Shown here piece by piece: positions 14,930-14,974 of a stretch of 14,974 bases of DNA. A model generated the notes under the pieces. That model had not been told where the DNA came from, did no database searches, and saw only the letters and a list, made by a program, of their open reading frames with translations. This DNA comes from CAKSIN01 sp964423705 (GTDB taxonomy: Bacteria; Bacillota; Clostridia; UMGS1810). The stretch's first letter is position 1; every line of letters starts with the position of its first letter. The DNA lies in assembly GCA_964423705.1 (NCBI GenBank), contig CAYRGA010000040.1:1-14974 (forward strand). The letters run 5' to 3'. The translations under genes and the position numbers were made by a program.

Positions 14930-14974
14930 TTACTTAAAACAACTGCGAATTATTTCAATAACATCATTTTGTTC
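14930..14974 (-). CDS. C-terminal tail of an upstream gene, cut by the window edge
   Basis: One minus-strand frame is open from the window edge to TAA at 14930-14932, encoding EQNDVIEIIRSCFK. The other two frames stop quickly. The stop lies 12 nt before the sugar transferase ATG, the spacing typical of this operon. A helical I-x-x-I-I-x-x-C-F end is common in DegT-type aminotransferases and other sugar-modifying enzymes, but 14 residues cannot identify the gene. Confidence 0.5.
   Translation of the reverse strand, partial: EQNDVIEIIRSCFK

Noticed and set aside
1..14974. CRISPR arrays, tRNA or rRNA genes, transposase genes
   Set aside because: No regularly spaced repeats, cloverleaf-like sequences or transposase motifs were seen on either strand.

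Overview
The window is most of a surface polysaccharide (capsule/exopolysaccharide) locus from a low-GC Gram-positive bacterium, most likely a gut-type Clostridia (Ruminococcus/Eubacterium-like). This rests on gene content, strong AGGAGG-type ribosome binding sites, AT-rich codon use and the compact one-direction layout. The species is an inference; no rRNA or other marker is present. Everything from about 14974 down to 519 is transcribed on the minus strand, with gaps of a few bases or short overlaps, so it probably forms one long operon whose promoter lies upstream of the window.

In order of transcription: (1) the tail of an unidentified gene at the window edge; (2) an initiating membrane sugar-1-phosphate transferase (14917-14222); (3) a GT2 glycosyltransferase; (4) a GT-B-like transferase with an HP motif that is a candidate sialyltransferase; (5) a decayed C-terminal remnant of a hexapeptide acetyltransferase; (6) a GT4 glycosyltransferase; (7) a Wzy-like polymerase; (8) a polysaccharide pyruvyl transferase family protein; (9) a MurJ/MviN-family flippase; (10) a hexapeptide O-acetyltransferase broken by a frameshift inside a G7 tract; (11) an FrhB-type iron-sulfur protein; (12) a contiguous, overlapping sialic acid cassette neuD-neuB-neuA-neuC; (13) a UDP-glucose 6-dehydrogenase. 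On the plus strand at the far left is a small, probably decayed zinc-finger ORF. It converges with the operon, and a perfect 16-bp inverted repeat lies between them.

Reading as a pathway: NeuC makes ManNAc from UDP-GlcNAc, NeuB condenses it with PEP to Neu5Ac, NeuA activates it as CMP-Neu5Ac, and NeuD is an acetyltransferase-like accessory. Ugd supplies UDP-glucuronate. The PglC/WcaJ-type transferase starts the repeat unit on undecaprenyl phosphate, three glycosyltransferases extend it, the MurJ-like protein flips it and Wzy polymerises it. The product is predicted to be an acidic, sialylated polysaccharide, possibly also carrying glucuronate, pyruvate and O-acetyl groups. Chain-length control and tyrosine kinase genes are not in the window.

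Base composition is mosaic. The outer genes (ugd at one end; sugar transferase, GT2 and GT-B at the other) are visibly richer in G+C than the interior GT4-to-FrhB block. This fits a swapped serotype-specific centre between conserved flanks. The acetyltransferase remnant sits exactly at one compositional boundary. The most notable observations are the G7 frameshift (possible phase variation or a sequencing error), the pairing of an FrhB iron-sulfur protein with a pyruvyl transferase family protein, and a complete sialic acid pathway in an apparent Gram-positive commensal-like genome.
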